Of a DNA stretch of 26,337 nt, positions 6,549 to 14,200 are shown piece by piece. This DNA comes from a virus. Below the pieces are notes generated by a model, which was given only the letters and a program-made list of their open reading frames with translations, had not been told where the DNA came from and made no database searches. A program made the position numbers and the translations under genes. Location of the stretch: IMG/VR virus record IMGVR_UViG_3300042473_000195, positions 1-26,337 of that record. One strand, 5' to 3'. Numbering within the stretch: the first letter of the stretch is position 1; each line of letters opens with the position of its first letter.

Positions 6549-8089
6549 CCGGTTTGATACACCACATCTGTTGAAGCCCATTGTATCTGGATGCCGCTGC
6601 TCGCCGTCTTCATCTGTAGACCGCCACAATAGCCGATGCCCGTAATGCCCAGCCATGTGTTCTGGATCGCCAAGTCAGCGCCCCACAGGGCCGTGTCCCA
6701 AGTGCTTGTCGCCGCATCCCAGATGCCGTAGGACGAGCCTGTAAATGTTACAGGGGCCGTGGTATCGGACGTATCGAAGTCAATATTCATGCCCATGCCA
6801 ATGGTCGGATTGCCATTGCTGAAGATGCTTGGCCTGGCGCGGGTAAAATACTTCTTGACGCCGCGAGCGCCTAGATAGTTGAACGCCTGGAGCGTGGTTG
6901 TTGTGATATTGCTGGTGTCATCTATGTACGCATCATCCCAGGCATGGCCGACATAGCCATCTGAGCCAAAATAAGGCTCTTCGCCAAGCGTTTCCCAGCA
7001 ATATGCTGCCCAGCCTATAAATTGGCACCAAGACTTTGTGATGGTGTTCATAACGTACTGCTGCTGCTGGCCGTCAGCCACTGGGACGTTGATCCAGACA
7101 GCGTTAAACTTGGCAGTGGCATAAATCTGCCATCCGACATCAGCGTGGCTTCCGCCATATTGGGTTGTCGCCGCCGTAATCGCGCCCTGTATCTTGTCAG
7201 ACAGGGCAACACGGGGGTCTAGGCGGCTGGATTGCAGCGATGCGGCAAAGGGCATCAAGCCGTCATATGTCAGTACCAACAGGTCGCCGCCCCATTTGAG
7301 CATGGAACGGGCGCTAACTGGCGATCCCATGTTCCAAACGCCAATCAGGGACCATGTGGCCGCGCTGGCCGGGTCGGTGCCGCGAAAGACAACAATTTCG
7401 CCTTCGCTGGTAATAAAGGCAATGTTGTCATCAACACCATAGCCAGCGTCAAGCGTCCAAGTGTCCAGATCAACTAAGCGACCACCAAGGCGGCAAATAG
7501 AACTCATGTCGATATATTGAGCCGCGCCGCCAATTGAGCTAGTTGGCAAATACCAGGCTTTCAGCGTGTTTTTCTCAATAAACCAAACACGGTTCTTGAA
7601 CAGCGTGATATTGGACAGATTGTTGTCGGTCACGCCCGTAATGGTCGGGTTTGACCAAGTGGTGCCATTGTATAGCAGGGCGTCATCAACGCCATTAACG
7701 GCCATAATGTAGCTGCCGCCAGCCGTAGTGATGTTGATGTATTCCCAGATACCGTTGGTCAAGCCAGTGACAACCGGGGAGCCAACAGCCCCCGTTGCAG
7801 TCACATCATAAATTTTGCCCGTACTAGTGACGGCAAACATCTTTGACGTTGCGCCGCCGTTGTAGACCATGATGGTCTGGGCTTTGCCATCAAGGCCAGT
7901 GGCGTGTTTGAAATAGCCGCCCCGCATAGTCAGGCTGCTGACTGTCGGGAACATATTGATGAGCGTTACTGCGTCTGTAGGCTCCATGTTGGCAAGGCTG
8001 TCACGCGCGTTCCAACCGCCCAACGGGGCAGGCAGCGACTGCACTTGAGCCGCTGTACCTTGGACCATGGCGCGTGTGCTAATTGCCAT
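6533..8089 (-). CDS. Tail hub/stopper protein, P22 gp10-like (518 aa)
   Basis: The protein is beta-rich throughout, with repeated short strands separated by turns such as NGIWEYINITTAGGSYIMAVNG, KNRVWFIEKNTLKAWYLP and GDLLVLTYDGLMPFA. This pattern is typical of the beta-propeller-like DNA-stabilisation/hub proteins represented by P22 gp10 (472 residues). The N-terminus (PLGGWNARDSLANMEPTDAVTLINMFP) is the conserved opening of this family. It follows directly after, and overlaps by 11 bases, the gp4-like adaptor, matching the gp4-gp10 order of P22-type phages. The C-terminus holds a tryptophan-rich segment, GIWDAATSTWDTALWG. It should sit at the bottom of the portal channel and join the adaptor ring to the distal tail. 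Confidence 0.85.
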   Translation of the reverse strand: MAISTRAMVQGTAAQVQSLPAPLGGWNARDSLANMEPTDAVTLINMFPTVSSLTMRGGYFKHATGLDGKAQTIMVYNGGATSKMFAVTSTGKIYDVTATGAVGSPVVTGLTNGIWEYINITTAGGSYIMAVNGVDDALLYNGTTWSNPTITGVTDNNLSNITLFKNRVWFIEKNTLKAWYLPTSSIGGAAQYIDMSSICRLGGRLVDLDTWTLDAGYGVDDNIAFITSEGEIVVFRGTDPASAATWSLIGVWNMGSPVSARSMLKWGGDLLVLTYDGLMPFAASLQSSRLDPRVALSDKIQGAITAATTQYGGSHADVGWQIYATAKFNAVWINVPVADGQQQQYVMNTITKSWCQFIGWAAYCWETLGEEPYFGSDGYVGHAWDDAYIDDTSNITTTTLQAFNYLGARGVKKYFTRARPSIFSNGNPTIGMGMNIDFDTSDTTAPVTFTGSSYGIWDAATSTWDTALWGADLAIQNTWLGITGIGYCGGLQMKTASSGIQIQWASTDVVYQTGWAGV

Positions 8090-8987
8090 AACCGCTATCC
8101 GGGATATTGTCCCATCCGATCAGCACGGAACCTGGGCGCGGGGCGAATGACAGATTAGCCGACGATGTGTCTTGGGCTACGGAAGTGTCAAATTCAACCA
8201 TGTAGTCGCGGTAGAGCGCAGTTGTGTCGAAGCCCTTGGCTTGGAAGTACTTAAGTTTCGTGGACAGGACCATAACGCGGTCAGGGTAAATGCAGGTATC
8301 AGTGTCAACCGTGAAGCTATTCTTCACATCGCCATTGGCTGCCTTCGCCCAACCCTTGCTACGGTACTCAAAGCCCAGATTTTCATTGTTTGAATAACCC
8401 GGCCAAATTTGGAAATAGCTACCCAACAAGCGCCAACGGATACGCGGGCCGGTGCTAATAAAGCCGCTGAGAAGCCATTCCCACTGCTGGGCGCTTTCCG
8501 GGCCAAGCATTTCCCAATGCTTGCTCTTGTCCCACTGTGTACGCGGCACGATGCTGTCATAGTCAGACGGCAGGTCGTACTTGACCTTCTGGAAATAGAT
8601 CGTGCCAGCGGTAACGGCGCTGGTCGAGTAAGCCGAGACTGTGACCTGCGTACCAGAATCCACGCTGGTGATGAACGTGGCATTGGGAAAGCCAGTGCCA
8701 ACGACCATATAAGTCGTGTCCAACCCAGCCGTGGACGGGATGTTGGTAATGGTCAGCGCGGTAGTCGTGTAGTCGCCCGTTGTAGTCACATATTCCGTAA
8801 AGAAGCTGTACGGAATGGTAAGTTCGCGCCAATCGGCCTTACGCAGCAATTCGTACCCAGAAGCGTTCATCAACGCAAGAATCTGGATAACGTCTTGGTT
8901 CGTATTTCCCGCAACCGTTGTCGGTGTAGGGACGCCTAGTTCATTGGTGACCTGCTGCACCAACTGAAGCATCGTCGTACTGGACAT
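8079..8987 (-). CDS. Head-to-tail adaptor, P22 gp4-like (302 aa)
   Basis: The N-terminal helices, LQLVQQVTNELGVP...DVIQILALMNASGYELLRKADW, are the signature of gp4-type/tail-accessory adaptors that dock under the portal. After about residue 65 comes a Thr/Ser-rich beta segment (about 68-140, including FPNATFITSVDSGTQVTVSAYS), then the conserved YDLPSDYDSIVPRTQWD region and a C-terminal alpha/beta part ending in GWDNIPDSGYGN. P22 gp4 is 166 residues, so this protein is larger, mainly because of the beta insert. The start at 8987 is supported by AAGGAAG six bases upstream, even though it overlaps the 191-aa gene by 47 bases. It connects portal and hub and helps retain packaged DNA. Confidence 0.85.
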   Translation of the reverse strand: MSSTTMLQLVQQVTNELGVPTPTTVAGNTNQDVIQILALMNASGYELLRKADWRELTIPYSFFTEYVTTTGDYTTTALTITNIPSTAGLDTTYMVVGTGFPNATFITSVDSGTQVTVSAYSTSAVTAGTIYFQKVKYDLPSDYDSIVPRTQWDKSKHWEMLGPESAQQWEWLLSGFISTGPRIRWRLLGSYFQIWPGYSNNENLGFEYRSKGWAKAANGDVKNSFTVDTDTCIYPDRVMVLSTKLKYFQAKGFDTTALYRDYMVEFDTSVAQDTSSANLSFAPRPGSVLIGWDNIPDSGYGN

Positions 8988-9516
8988 CTACATCTTCCTT
9001 GCGTGGCCGACCCGGCTTGCGCTGGGACATGAGCAAAGCCATTTGGGCTTTCAGCTCATCCAATTCGCTACGGGTCTTTGCCAATTCAGAACTACTTTCG
9101 GAATGATTCTTCTGCGTAAGGTAATCCCTTGCGCGCTCGCGAAGTCCGACGGCACCCATGCCAATACGCTGCAATTGGGCGTCCGTAGCCGTCGCAACCT
9201 GCTCGACGGTCTGGAACTTCAGAATCTGCAATTCTGCCATCTGGTGGTCATTGAGATCATTGGGGGCGTCATTGTTCCAATCGGTCAACTTTGTGCCGAT
9301 AATCTGGCCGTCGTCGTTCTTGGACTGGAAATAAAGCCACTGACGAATAAACCGTTCCTTGTGATATTCCCGAACGGGCTGCTCAATGATGTTAGTCTTA
9401 TCGCCAGGCACCATGATCCTCACAAAAGGCACATCCTTAAATGGAGCCTTATCATGCACATAGAACTCAACGTGCAGGTGAGAATCGGCGTTAGCAATAT
9501 CGCTATCCAAAGGCAT
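8941..9516 (-). CDS. Conserved head/structural protein of unknown role (191 aa)
   Basis: Residues 1-90 are alpha/beta with a conserved-looking block HVEFYVHDKAPFKDVPFVRIMVPGDKT. The centre contains KFQTVEQVATATDAQLQRIG, which resembles a helical linker. Residues about 140-165 (SSSELAKTRSELDELKAQMALL) form a short coiled coil. A basic patch, RKPGRPRKEDVD, follows at about 167-178 and looks like an AT-hook-type GRP core. It lies between a small head protein and the gp4-like adaptor and overlaps the latter by 47 bases. Position and composition suggest a virion or assembly protein that may touch DNA; I do not recognise a named family. Confidence 0.75.
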   Translation of the reverse strand: MPLDSDIANADSHLHVEFYVHDKAPFKDVPFVRIMVPGDKTNIIEQPVREYHKERFIRQWLYFQSKNDDGQIIGTKLTDWNNDAPNDLNDHQMAELQILKFQTVEQVATATDAQLQRIGMGAVGLRERARDYLTQKNHSESSSELAKTRSELDELKAQMALLMSQRKPGRPRKEDVDVQYDDASVGAAGHQ

Positions 9517-9526
9517 AAATTACTCC

Positions 9527-9910
9527 TTACGTGGAAGACAGGGCCGCAGTAACAGCCCAGGTGGTGGCGGAAGTGCCAAAGCAGATTGCAGTCTTGGTAT
9601 TGCCCAGAGCAACACCAGTCGAGCCAGCAACGGCGGCATTCATGGTGACGCCGCTGGTTTCGTTGGTGTAAATCTGCAGCGTCTGACCGCTCAGATTATA
9701 GATAAAGACAACCGCGCCAGCTTCGCAGGGCGGCAGCTTCAATCCAGTAGAGGCTGACGATGTGGTAATGGCATTAAAAACAGCCGAAAGCTGCAGAGCA
9801 GTCGCCTGATTGGTGCCAACCGCAACAAGACCAGTCGCGCCGTCGCCAGCGATGGAAATGGTCGCCAGCGGGGAATTGCCAGAGGCCAGGATGCGTGAAG
9901 GAATAGCCAT
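9527..9910 (-). CDS. Small structural protein, beta-rich (127 aa)
   Basis: The product is Ala/Thr/Gly-rich with repeated beta strands: TISIAGDGATGLVAVGTNQATALQLSA, GAVVFIYNLSGQTLQIYTN and TKTAICFGTSATTWAVTAAL. This pattern is widespread in small phage head or fibre-like structural proteins. The gene is separated by 11 bases from the upstream DUF115-methyltransferase gene and by 10 from the downstream 191-aa gene, so it belongs to the same transcript. There is no enzymatic motif. A decoration or head-fibre role is possible; the sequence alone does not decide. Confidence 0.75.
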   Translation of the reverse strand: MAIPSRILASGNSPLATISIAGDGATGLVAVGTNQATALQLSAVFNAITTSSASTGLKLPPCEAGAVVFIYNLSGQTLQIYTNETSGVTMNAAVAGSTGVALGNTKTAICFGTSATTWAVTAALSST

Positions 9911-9921
9911 GATTTGGTCCT

Positions 9922-11268
9922 TTATTTAGGGTTTTGAACGTAAAACGTGGCATACGGACAGGCATCGCCATTATCCGAATGCTCGTACTCAATGTGATAA
10001 GCGGAAAATTTCTCTTGCCACCATTCGCTAGGAAACACGGATAGATGAAGCGGGTGACCGATCAGCTTTCCCATACTATCGTCAAATAGGGCTATTTTGA
10101 AATAGCAGCTATCAACGCAATCCATAATATTTTGAATAACATCAGGCACATCCCCCGGCGGGATATGCTCCATAACGTCCGTGCAGTAGCCAATATTGCC
10201 GCTGACGCCGATAGGCTTGGTCAGGTCGGCCACCGTAAAGGGCAGATTATTGCCTTCGTCCCGACAATTATCAGCAAAATCAACGAGTTGCACTTCGCAG
10301 CGAGTCAGATCGGCAATTTTCTTGCCGCCCCTGCCCGTGCCGCAGCCAAAATCAACGATCACATCCGTCAGCCTGGGGTCGGCAATTTCGATAAAATGCT
10401 CCGCAAACGACTCGCCGGGGGCGACTTCCCGGTAAAGCGGGGTCTGCCACATGGCTTCGTATTTCTGGACTTCTGACATGGCCGGGGGCGGCTCAGACAT
10501 GGCTTTGGCGATGGCCGGAAGCAGCCCGTGGCCGTGGACCTGGATAACCGCGTCTTCGTCCGCAAGCTGCTGGGCGGCGGTCTGAAACTCCATGGCTTGG
10601 CGGGCCATCCAAGGGGTCGAGATGTATTCCTTGCCGCCCACCCAATAGCTTTCGCGCGGGTCGGCAGCATTGGCCGCTTGCTCATAGGCATGGCCGTCGC
10701 CAGCCTTGGAATAGCTGGAATCAAAGCCGTACAGGTGAATATTCCGATAACCCATGGCAAAGGCGATGCTCATGGCCTGAAGGCCCACAGTCGTACCGCC
10801 GCCGATCAGGGCGCAAAGACGATCACCAATATAGTCCTGAATGCCTGGGTAAGCCGGGTGCCACAGGGTAACGTCATGGCCGCCCAGGGCATCAAACACG
10901 CCCTGGCTGCACTGGGACGCGATAAGGTACTTGGTGGCCTTATTCGGGTGAACAAAGCCCTGATTGTGCGCTCTGGCGTCCAAAAGCACAAAATAGTCCG
11001 GGGTCACATCAACGCTGGCTAGGGTCGGAATTGTGCCATTTACGGCAAAAATTGCCTGTCCAGCCGCCTTGTGACCGGCAATCATGGGGAGCAGGGGCTT
11101 CATAGAAGGCCCGCCCCCCACAATCACAGCTACCCCGTCGTGCGGCTCAGAAAGCTGCAACCACGGAAGATCACGAGCAACGGCAGCAGTTATGTTGCCG
11201 AAAATCTCGTGATCCTCCGTGTTGCACACGATAGGAATCGTATCATCTAAATTAGACGGTACGATCAT
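9922..11268 (-). CDS. DUF115-like (Maf/MptE-type) domain fused to a class I SAM-dependent methyltransferase (448 aa)
   Basis: Residues about 45-250 match DUF115/MptE-like proteins: VAVIVGGGPSM (46-56), the strand FAVNG (74-78), YFVLLDARA (92-100), GGGTTVGLQAM (156-166) and NIHLYGFDSSY (176-186). This fold is related to sialyltransferase-like GT-A/Rossmann enzymes and occurs in flagellin-glycosylating Maf proteins and in the pterin enzyme MptE. Residues about 275-448 form a class I methyltransferase: VDFGCGTGRG (305-314, the SAM-binding glycine loop), LVDFADN (328-334), and DVMEHIP (364-370). Its start overlaps the decoration gene's stop by one base (TAATG), so it is translated together with head proteins. 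Both domains appear intact. Acceptors are unknown; glycosylation or methylation of virion proteins, or of a small molecule, are possibilities. Confidence 0.88.
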   Translation of the reverse strand: MIVPSNLDDTIPIVCNTEDHEIFGNITAAVARDLPWLQLSEPHDGVAVIVGGGPSMKPLLPMIAGHKAAGQAIFAVNGTIPTLASVDVTPDYFVLLDARAHNQGFVHPNKATKYLIASQCSQGVFDALGGHDVTLWHPAYPGIQDYIGDRLCALIGGGTTVGLQAMSIAFAMGYRNIHLYGFDSSYSKAGDGHAYEQAANAADPRESYWVGGKEYISTPWMARQAMEFQTAAQQLADEDAVIQVHGHGLLPAIAKAMSEPPPAMSEVQKYEAMWQTPLYREVAPGESFAEHFIEIADPRLTDVIVDFGCGTGRGGKKIADLTRCEVQLVDFADNCRDEGNNLPFTVADLTKPIGVSGNIGYCTDVMEHIPPGDVPDVIQNIMDCVDSCYFKIALFDDSMGKLIGHPLHLSVFPSEWWQEKFSAYHIEYEHSDNGDACPYATFYVQNPK

Positions 11269-11813
11269 TAGGCAACGGCACCCTGCAAATGCGGACGGTT
11301 GATCGACACGATAACAGTCGAAACACCCGAAGCCACAGTGGCAAGGTTGGCAGAGCGAGCGCCCAGAACCTGCTTGCCAGACGCAGCGGTGGGCATAACG
11401 CGGCCCACAGTGGCAGACTGGTAAACGGGAACCTGGGCGTTGACGGCAACGGCAGTCTTCTTGACAACCGCGAGGCCGCCAATCTGATACCAGCCGAACA
11501 GACCGGCGGTGTTGGCCGACATTGCAACGGCCACCGGGGTCGCCTGGTTGGCCGTATTGGCCGACAGGGTGGTCTGGTAGGTCGTCGCGTTGTAGGTCAC
11601 AAGCGAGCCAACCACAGTGCTGGCAACGCCAACAAGCAGAATGAACTCGCCTTCGCCGTAGGTCGGGTCAAAAGCCCGCGCCACCATGCCGAGCGTACCC
11701 GGCGGGGTCGGGATAGTCGTAACAACCCCGGCGGGCGAAGTCGTGCTGATGCCGGAGTCAGTATTCGCAATCTGGAGCATACCAGCGCGATTTTCAGTGA
11801 AAGAATAAGCCAT
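11268..11813 (-). CDS. Capsid decoration/cement-type protein (181 aa)
   Basis: The gene directly follows the major capsid gene with a 22-base gap holding GAAGGA. The product has an N-terminal SFTENRAGMLQIANTDSG segment, then beta-rich sequence with GEGEFILLVGVAST, LVTYNATTYQTTL, GLFGWYQIGGLAVVKKT and PVYQSATVGRVMPTAASGKQVLGARSA, ending STVIVSINRP. This is the layout of DUF2190-like decoration proteins, which bind the outer capsid surface and stabilise it. Family membership is inferred from strand pattern and from the position next to the major capsid gene. Confidence 0.75.
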   Translation of the reverse strand: MAYSFTENRAGMLQIANTDSGISTTSPAGVVTTIPTPPGTLGMVARAFDPTYGEGEFILLVGVASTVVGSLVTYNATTYQTTLSANTANQATPVAVAMSANTAGLFGWYQIGGLAVVKKTAVAVNAQVPVYQSATVGRVMPTAASGKQVLGARSANLATVASGVSTVIVSINRPHLQGAVA

Positions 11814-11835
11814 TTTCTAATCCTTCATTTTTGCA

Positions 11836-12837
11836 TCAGGCTATCAAAACGCCCTGGAACTGCGCACCAGAGCAGGTCAGATTGCCAGCCCAGCCGATCA
11901 GCTTCACGATCGCGTCCTGATTGACCGCCTGACGTTCGCCGCCAATCGGAACAAAGTTGCGAACCGCATGGGGGCGGAACAGCAGATACTTGGTGTTCAG
12001 GAACCACATATGGTTGGCAGTCGCGGCATTGCCGATACCACCGTCAAGCACAACGTCCGACGCCATACCAGCGCCATAATACTTCAGCGAGGCAAAGCCA
12101 GCGCCAGCCATCGACGAACCGGAATCCGAGATGCGCTGGATGGACTGCAACGACTGCAGGTACAGGCGATAGTAGTTGTTGTCGGCAACAATCAGGTCAG
12201 GCTTGTCCGTACCACGGATAAGCTGCACGGCCAGGGCATCCATGTACTGCTGGATGTTCGAGGCAGTAACAGCCGAACCGCCGTTGGTCACACCGGAATA
12301 GGCAACCGACCGCCAGAACGAGAACGACGCGCGGTTGATGCCGCCGTATGTGCCCGTCGAAGGCGAATCAGGAACAGCAGCAGCCAGGCCGGTAATGTTC
12401 TTACCGCTGTTGCCAGTGCCGTCCAGATAGATGTCGCCGCCGATACGGTTCACAAGCTGCGCTTCCGCAACATTCATGCGACCATCTAGCAGGTCGATGA
12501 TGGCTTCCTTGCCGGAGTTCTGGATCATTTCCAGACCGGAAATCGTCACCGCCGAGGCATACTGAGTGATCGAGAACTGAGCACCCGAAATCGGGCTGTT
12601 CTGCGACACGTTCAACACTTCATAGCCAGAATAGCTGTTGGTGTTGTTGGTGCTGTCATCGTTGTACATGATTTCCTGCAGAATGACGTTACCGCCGCTG
12701 AAGGTCTTCACGTTACCGCGATCTTTAAGACGACGAAGCAACGCATTGTTGTTCGTCACGTTATCGGCCAGTTCACCACTGCGGCTCTGAATATTGGTCG
12801 CAATGATGTCACTGATCGAACTATTGGCGAAAGCCAT
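11836..12837 (-). CDS. Major capsid protein (333 aa)
   Basis: The product has the expected length, charge balance and position (immediately after scaffold, before decoration) of a major capsid protein. Notable segments are the N-terminal AFANSSISDIIATNIQSRSGELADNV, a conserved LLRRLKDRGNVKTFSGGNVILQEIMYNDD, the strand block GAQFSITQYASAVTISGLEM, the helix NVAEAQLVNRIGGDIYLDGTGN, and the C-terminal HMWFLNTKYLLFRPHAVRNFVPI. I recognise this as a phage major-capsid family with a predicted HK97-type fold. AAAGGA lies seven bases before the ATG. There is no obvious N-terminal maturation protease site, consistent with use of a separate scaffold and no protease gene in the head cluster. Confidence 0.88.
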   Translation of the reverse strand: MAFANSSISDIIATNIQSRSGELADNVTNNNALLRRLKDRGNVKTFSGGNVILQEIMYNDDSTNNTNSYSGYEVLNVSQNSPISGAQFSITQYASAVTISGLEMIQNSGKEAIIDLLDGRMNVAEAQLVNRIGGDIYLDGTGNSGKNITGLAAAVPDSPSTGTYGGINRASFSFWRSVAYSGVTNGGSAVTASNIQQYMDALAVQLIRGTDKPDLIVADNNYYRLYLQSLQSIQRISDSGSSMAGAGFASLKYYGAGMASDVVLDGGIGNAATANHMWFLNTKYLLFRPHAVRNFVPIGGERQAVNQDAIVKLIGWAGNLTCSGAQFQGVLIA

Positions 12838-12860
12838 TGGGTAGTCCTTTCATCAGTTTA

Positions 12861-13850
12861 TCAAAAACGCTCGTTCACACTGTCGAATTGTTCGAGCAGC
12901 ATAGAGCGTCTATCTTGCGCTTTGGTCGTAGTCTTAGTGCCGGGTGTGGAACTTTTGACGCTAACCGCTGCCGCCTTAGCCGATTTCGCAGCCCGATTGG
13001 CCGACAATGATTTCTGAGCCGCAGCTTCTGCCTGTGAGCGTTGCTGGGTCTGCTGGAAAAGATCGTCGTTAAGGCGAATAGCCTTTTCATAGGCTTCTTC
13101 TAACGTACCCGCCACACCGCTCTGTAGGAGCTGAATCATGGTCGGACGCGCTTCTTCAAAATACTCTGCCTTACTGGCAAAGTTGTTGATTTCACCCAGC
13201 AGAGATTGGTTTTCAGCCTGTTCCTGCTGCTGTTTGAAATTGCTGATCTCTCCGCGAACATTATTCAGTTCGTTCTGGAGAGCATAATAATTAGGGTCAA
13301 CCGGAGCGCCTTGTGGGTACGACTCCGCATCACCCAAATTAATTCCATAGGACCGGGCCAGACTGGCAAGGTATGCCCGCTTCTGGTCAGGTGGGCTATT
13401 ACGCAGCACATGGTCAGCTTCCATGAGCGCCTTCACGGCGCGGGGAGCGTCAATACCAAGGCCCTGAATGGTGTTTAGGTAAGGCTGGATAGCCTCATTC
13501 ATCTGGTCGGCAAACTGGGCCTTTGAGCGCAAAGGCTCAATACCAGCCCGCATTTCTTCCTCACGCTTGTAGGCGTATTCCTGCAAGCGGGGATCGGCGG
13601 TCTGCCAGACTTCGTGATAATCGCGCTTCCAAGAGGAAGGGGGGCGTTTCCAGACGGGTTCTTCGGCTGGCGCTTCTTCGGCGTCTTCCTGGGCCACAAA
13701 CTTGCCGTTTTTGGCGCGGGGCTTGGATTCCTTGGGCGCTTCCGGTTCGCTCGTATCTACTTCGTCAAACTGCTGGGCCAGTAGCTCTTTGCGGTCAATG
13801 GCCTTGTCGTCGTCGTCGGGAATGATCTGATCTTGGGTGTCCAAGTTCAT
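12861..13850 (-). CDS. Scaffolding protein (329 aa)
   Basis: The protein is acidic and helical, with no enzymatic motif. The N-terminus (1-70) is disordered and rich in Asp, Glu, Pro and Lys (PDDDDKAIDRKELLAQQFDEVD). The centre has conserved PPSSWKRDYHEVWQTADPRLQEYAYKREEEMRAGIEPL and YLNTIQGLGIDAPRAVKALMEADHVLRN. Residues about 190-215 form a Gln/Glu-rich coiled coil. The C-terminal 60 residues are Lys/Ala/Ser-rich and end MLLEQFDSVNERF. This arrangement and the position directly before the major capsid gene are standard for internal scaffolds that are lost or degraded during assembly. The start overlaps the 117-aa gene's stop (ATGA). Confidence 0.88.
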   Translation of the reverse strand: MNLDTQDQIIPDDDDKAIDRKELLAQQFDEVDTSEPEAPKESKPRAKNGKFVAQEDAEEAPAEEPVWKRPPSSWKRDYHEVWQTADPRLQEYAYKREEEMRAGIEPLRSKAQFADQMNEAIQPYLNTIQGLGIDAPRAVKALMEADHVLRNSPPDQKRAYLASLARSYGINLGDAESYPQGAPVDPNYYALQNELNNVRGEISNFKQQQEQAENQSLLGEINNFASKAEYFEEARPTMIQLLQSGVAGTLEEAYEKAIRLNDDLFQQTQQRSQAEAAAQKSLSANRAAKSAKAAAVSVKSSTPGTKTTTKAQDRRSMLLEQFDSVNERF

Positions 13851-14200
13851 CGTCTCCTAAGTTGGTCTAAAACTCTATCGCAGTCCCTGTCGGAAACATT
13901 CCAAAGCTGTTCCCGTAAAACCTTAATGCGCTTTTCCCTAGACACTTGAACCGGCTTGGGGGCTTCCATCTTTTCGTTGCCCACTTCAAAACAATTATGC
14001 CGACGCAAATGCTCTCTATGCTGAGAGCGCGAAGTAATCATACTGCCGTCCACCATGCTCTTATATGGTTGAATGTCAAGCATTATTTGGTGCTTTGCTT
14101 TGCTAGTCTTTCCGAATTCTTCACGGACCCATACGAGTTCTTCGTTTTCGTATTCAGCCAGCAAGCCTTTTCTGTCGTATATTGCTCTGTATTTGCTCAT
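13847..14200 (-). CDS. Conserved small phage protein upstream of scaffold (117 aa)
   Basis: The product contains a compact conserved block, MLDIQPYKSMVDGSMITSRSQHREHLRRHNCFEVGNE (residues about 40-76), that I recognise as recurring just before scaffold genes in several podophage genomes. The C-terminus is a basic helix (SREKRIKVLREQLW...RDCDRVLDQLRRR). The gene overlaps both neighbours by ATGA junctions, so its expression is tied to the 245-aa protein and the scaffold. His56, His59, His64 and Cys66 could bind a metal, but spacing does not match a named finger. Function unknown. Confidence 0.75.
   Translation of the reverse strand: MSKYRAIYDRKGLLAEYENEELVWVREEFGKTSKAKHQIMLDIQPYKSMVDGSMITSRSQHREHLRRHNCFEVGNEKMEAPKPVQVSREKRIKVLREQLWNVSDRDCDRVLDQLRRR

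Noticed and set aside
11289-11924. Plus-strand ORF of 211 codons
   Set aside because: It is opposite the decoration and capsid genes; the Arg/Gly/His-rich product is an antisense artefact.
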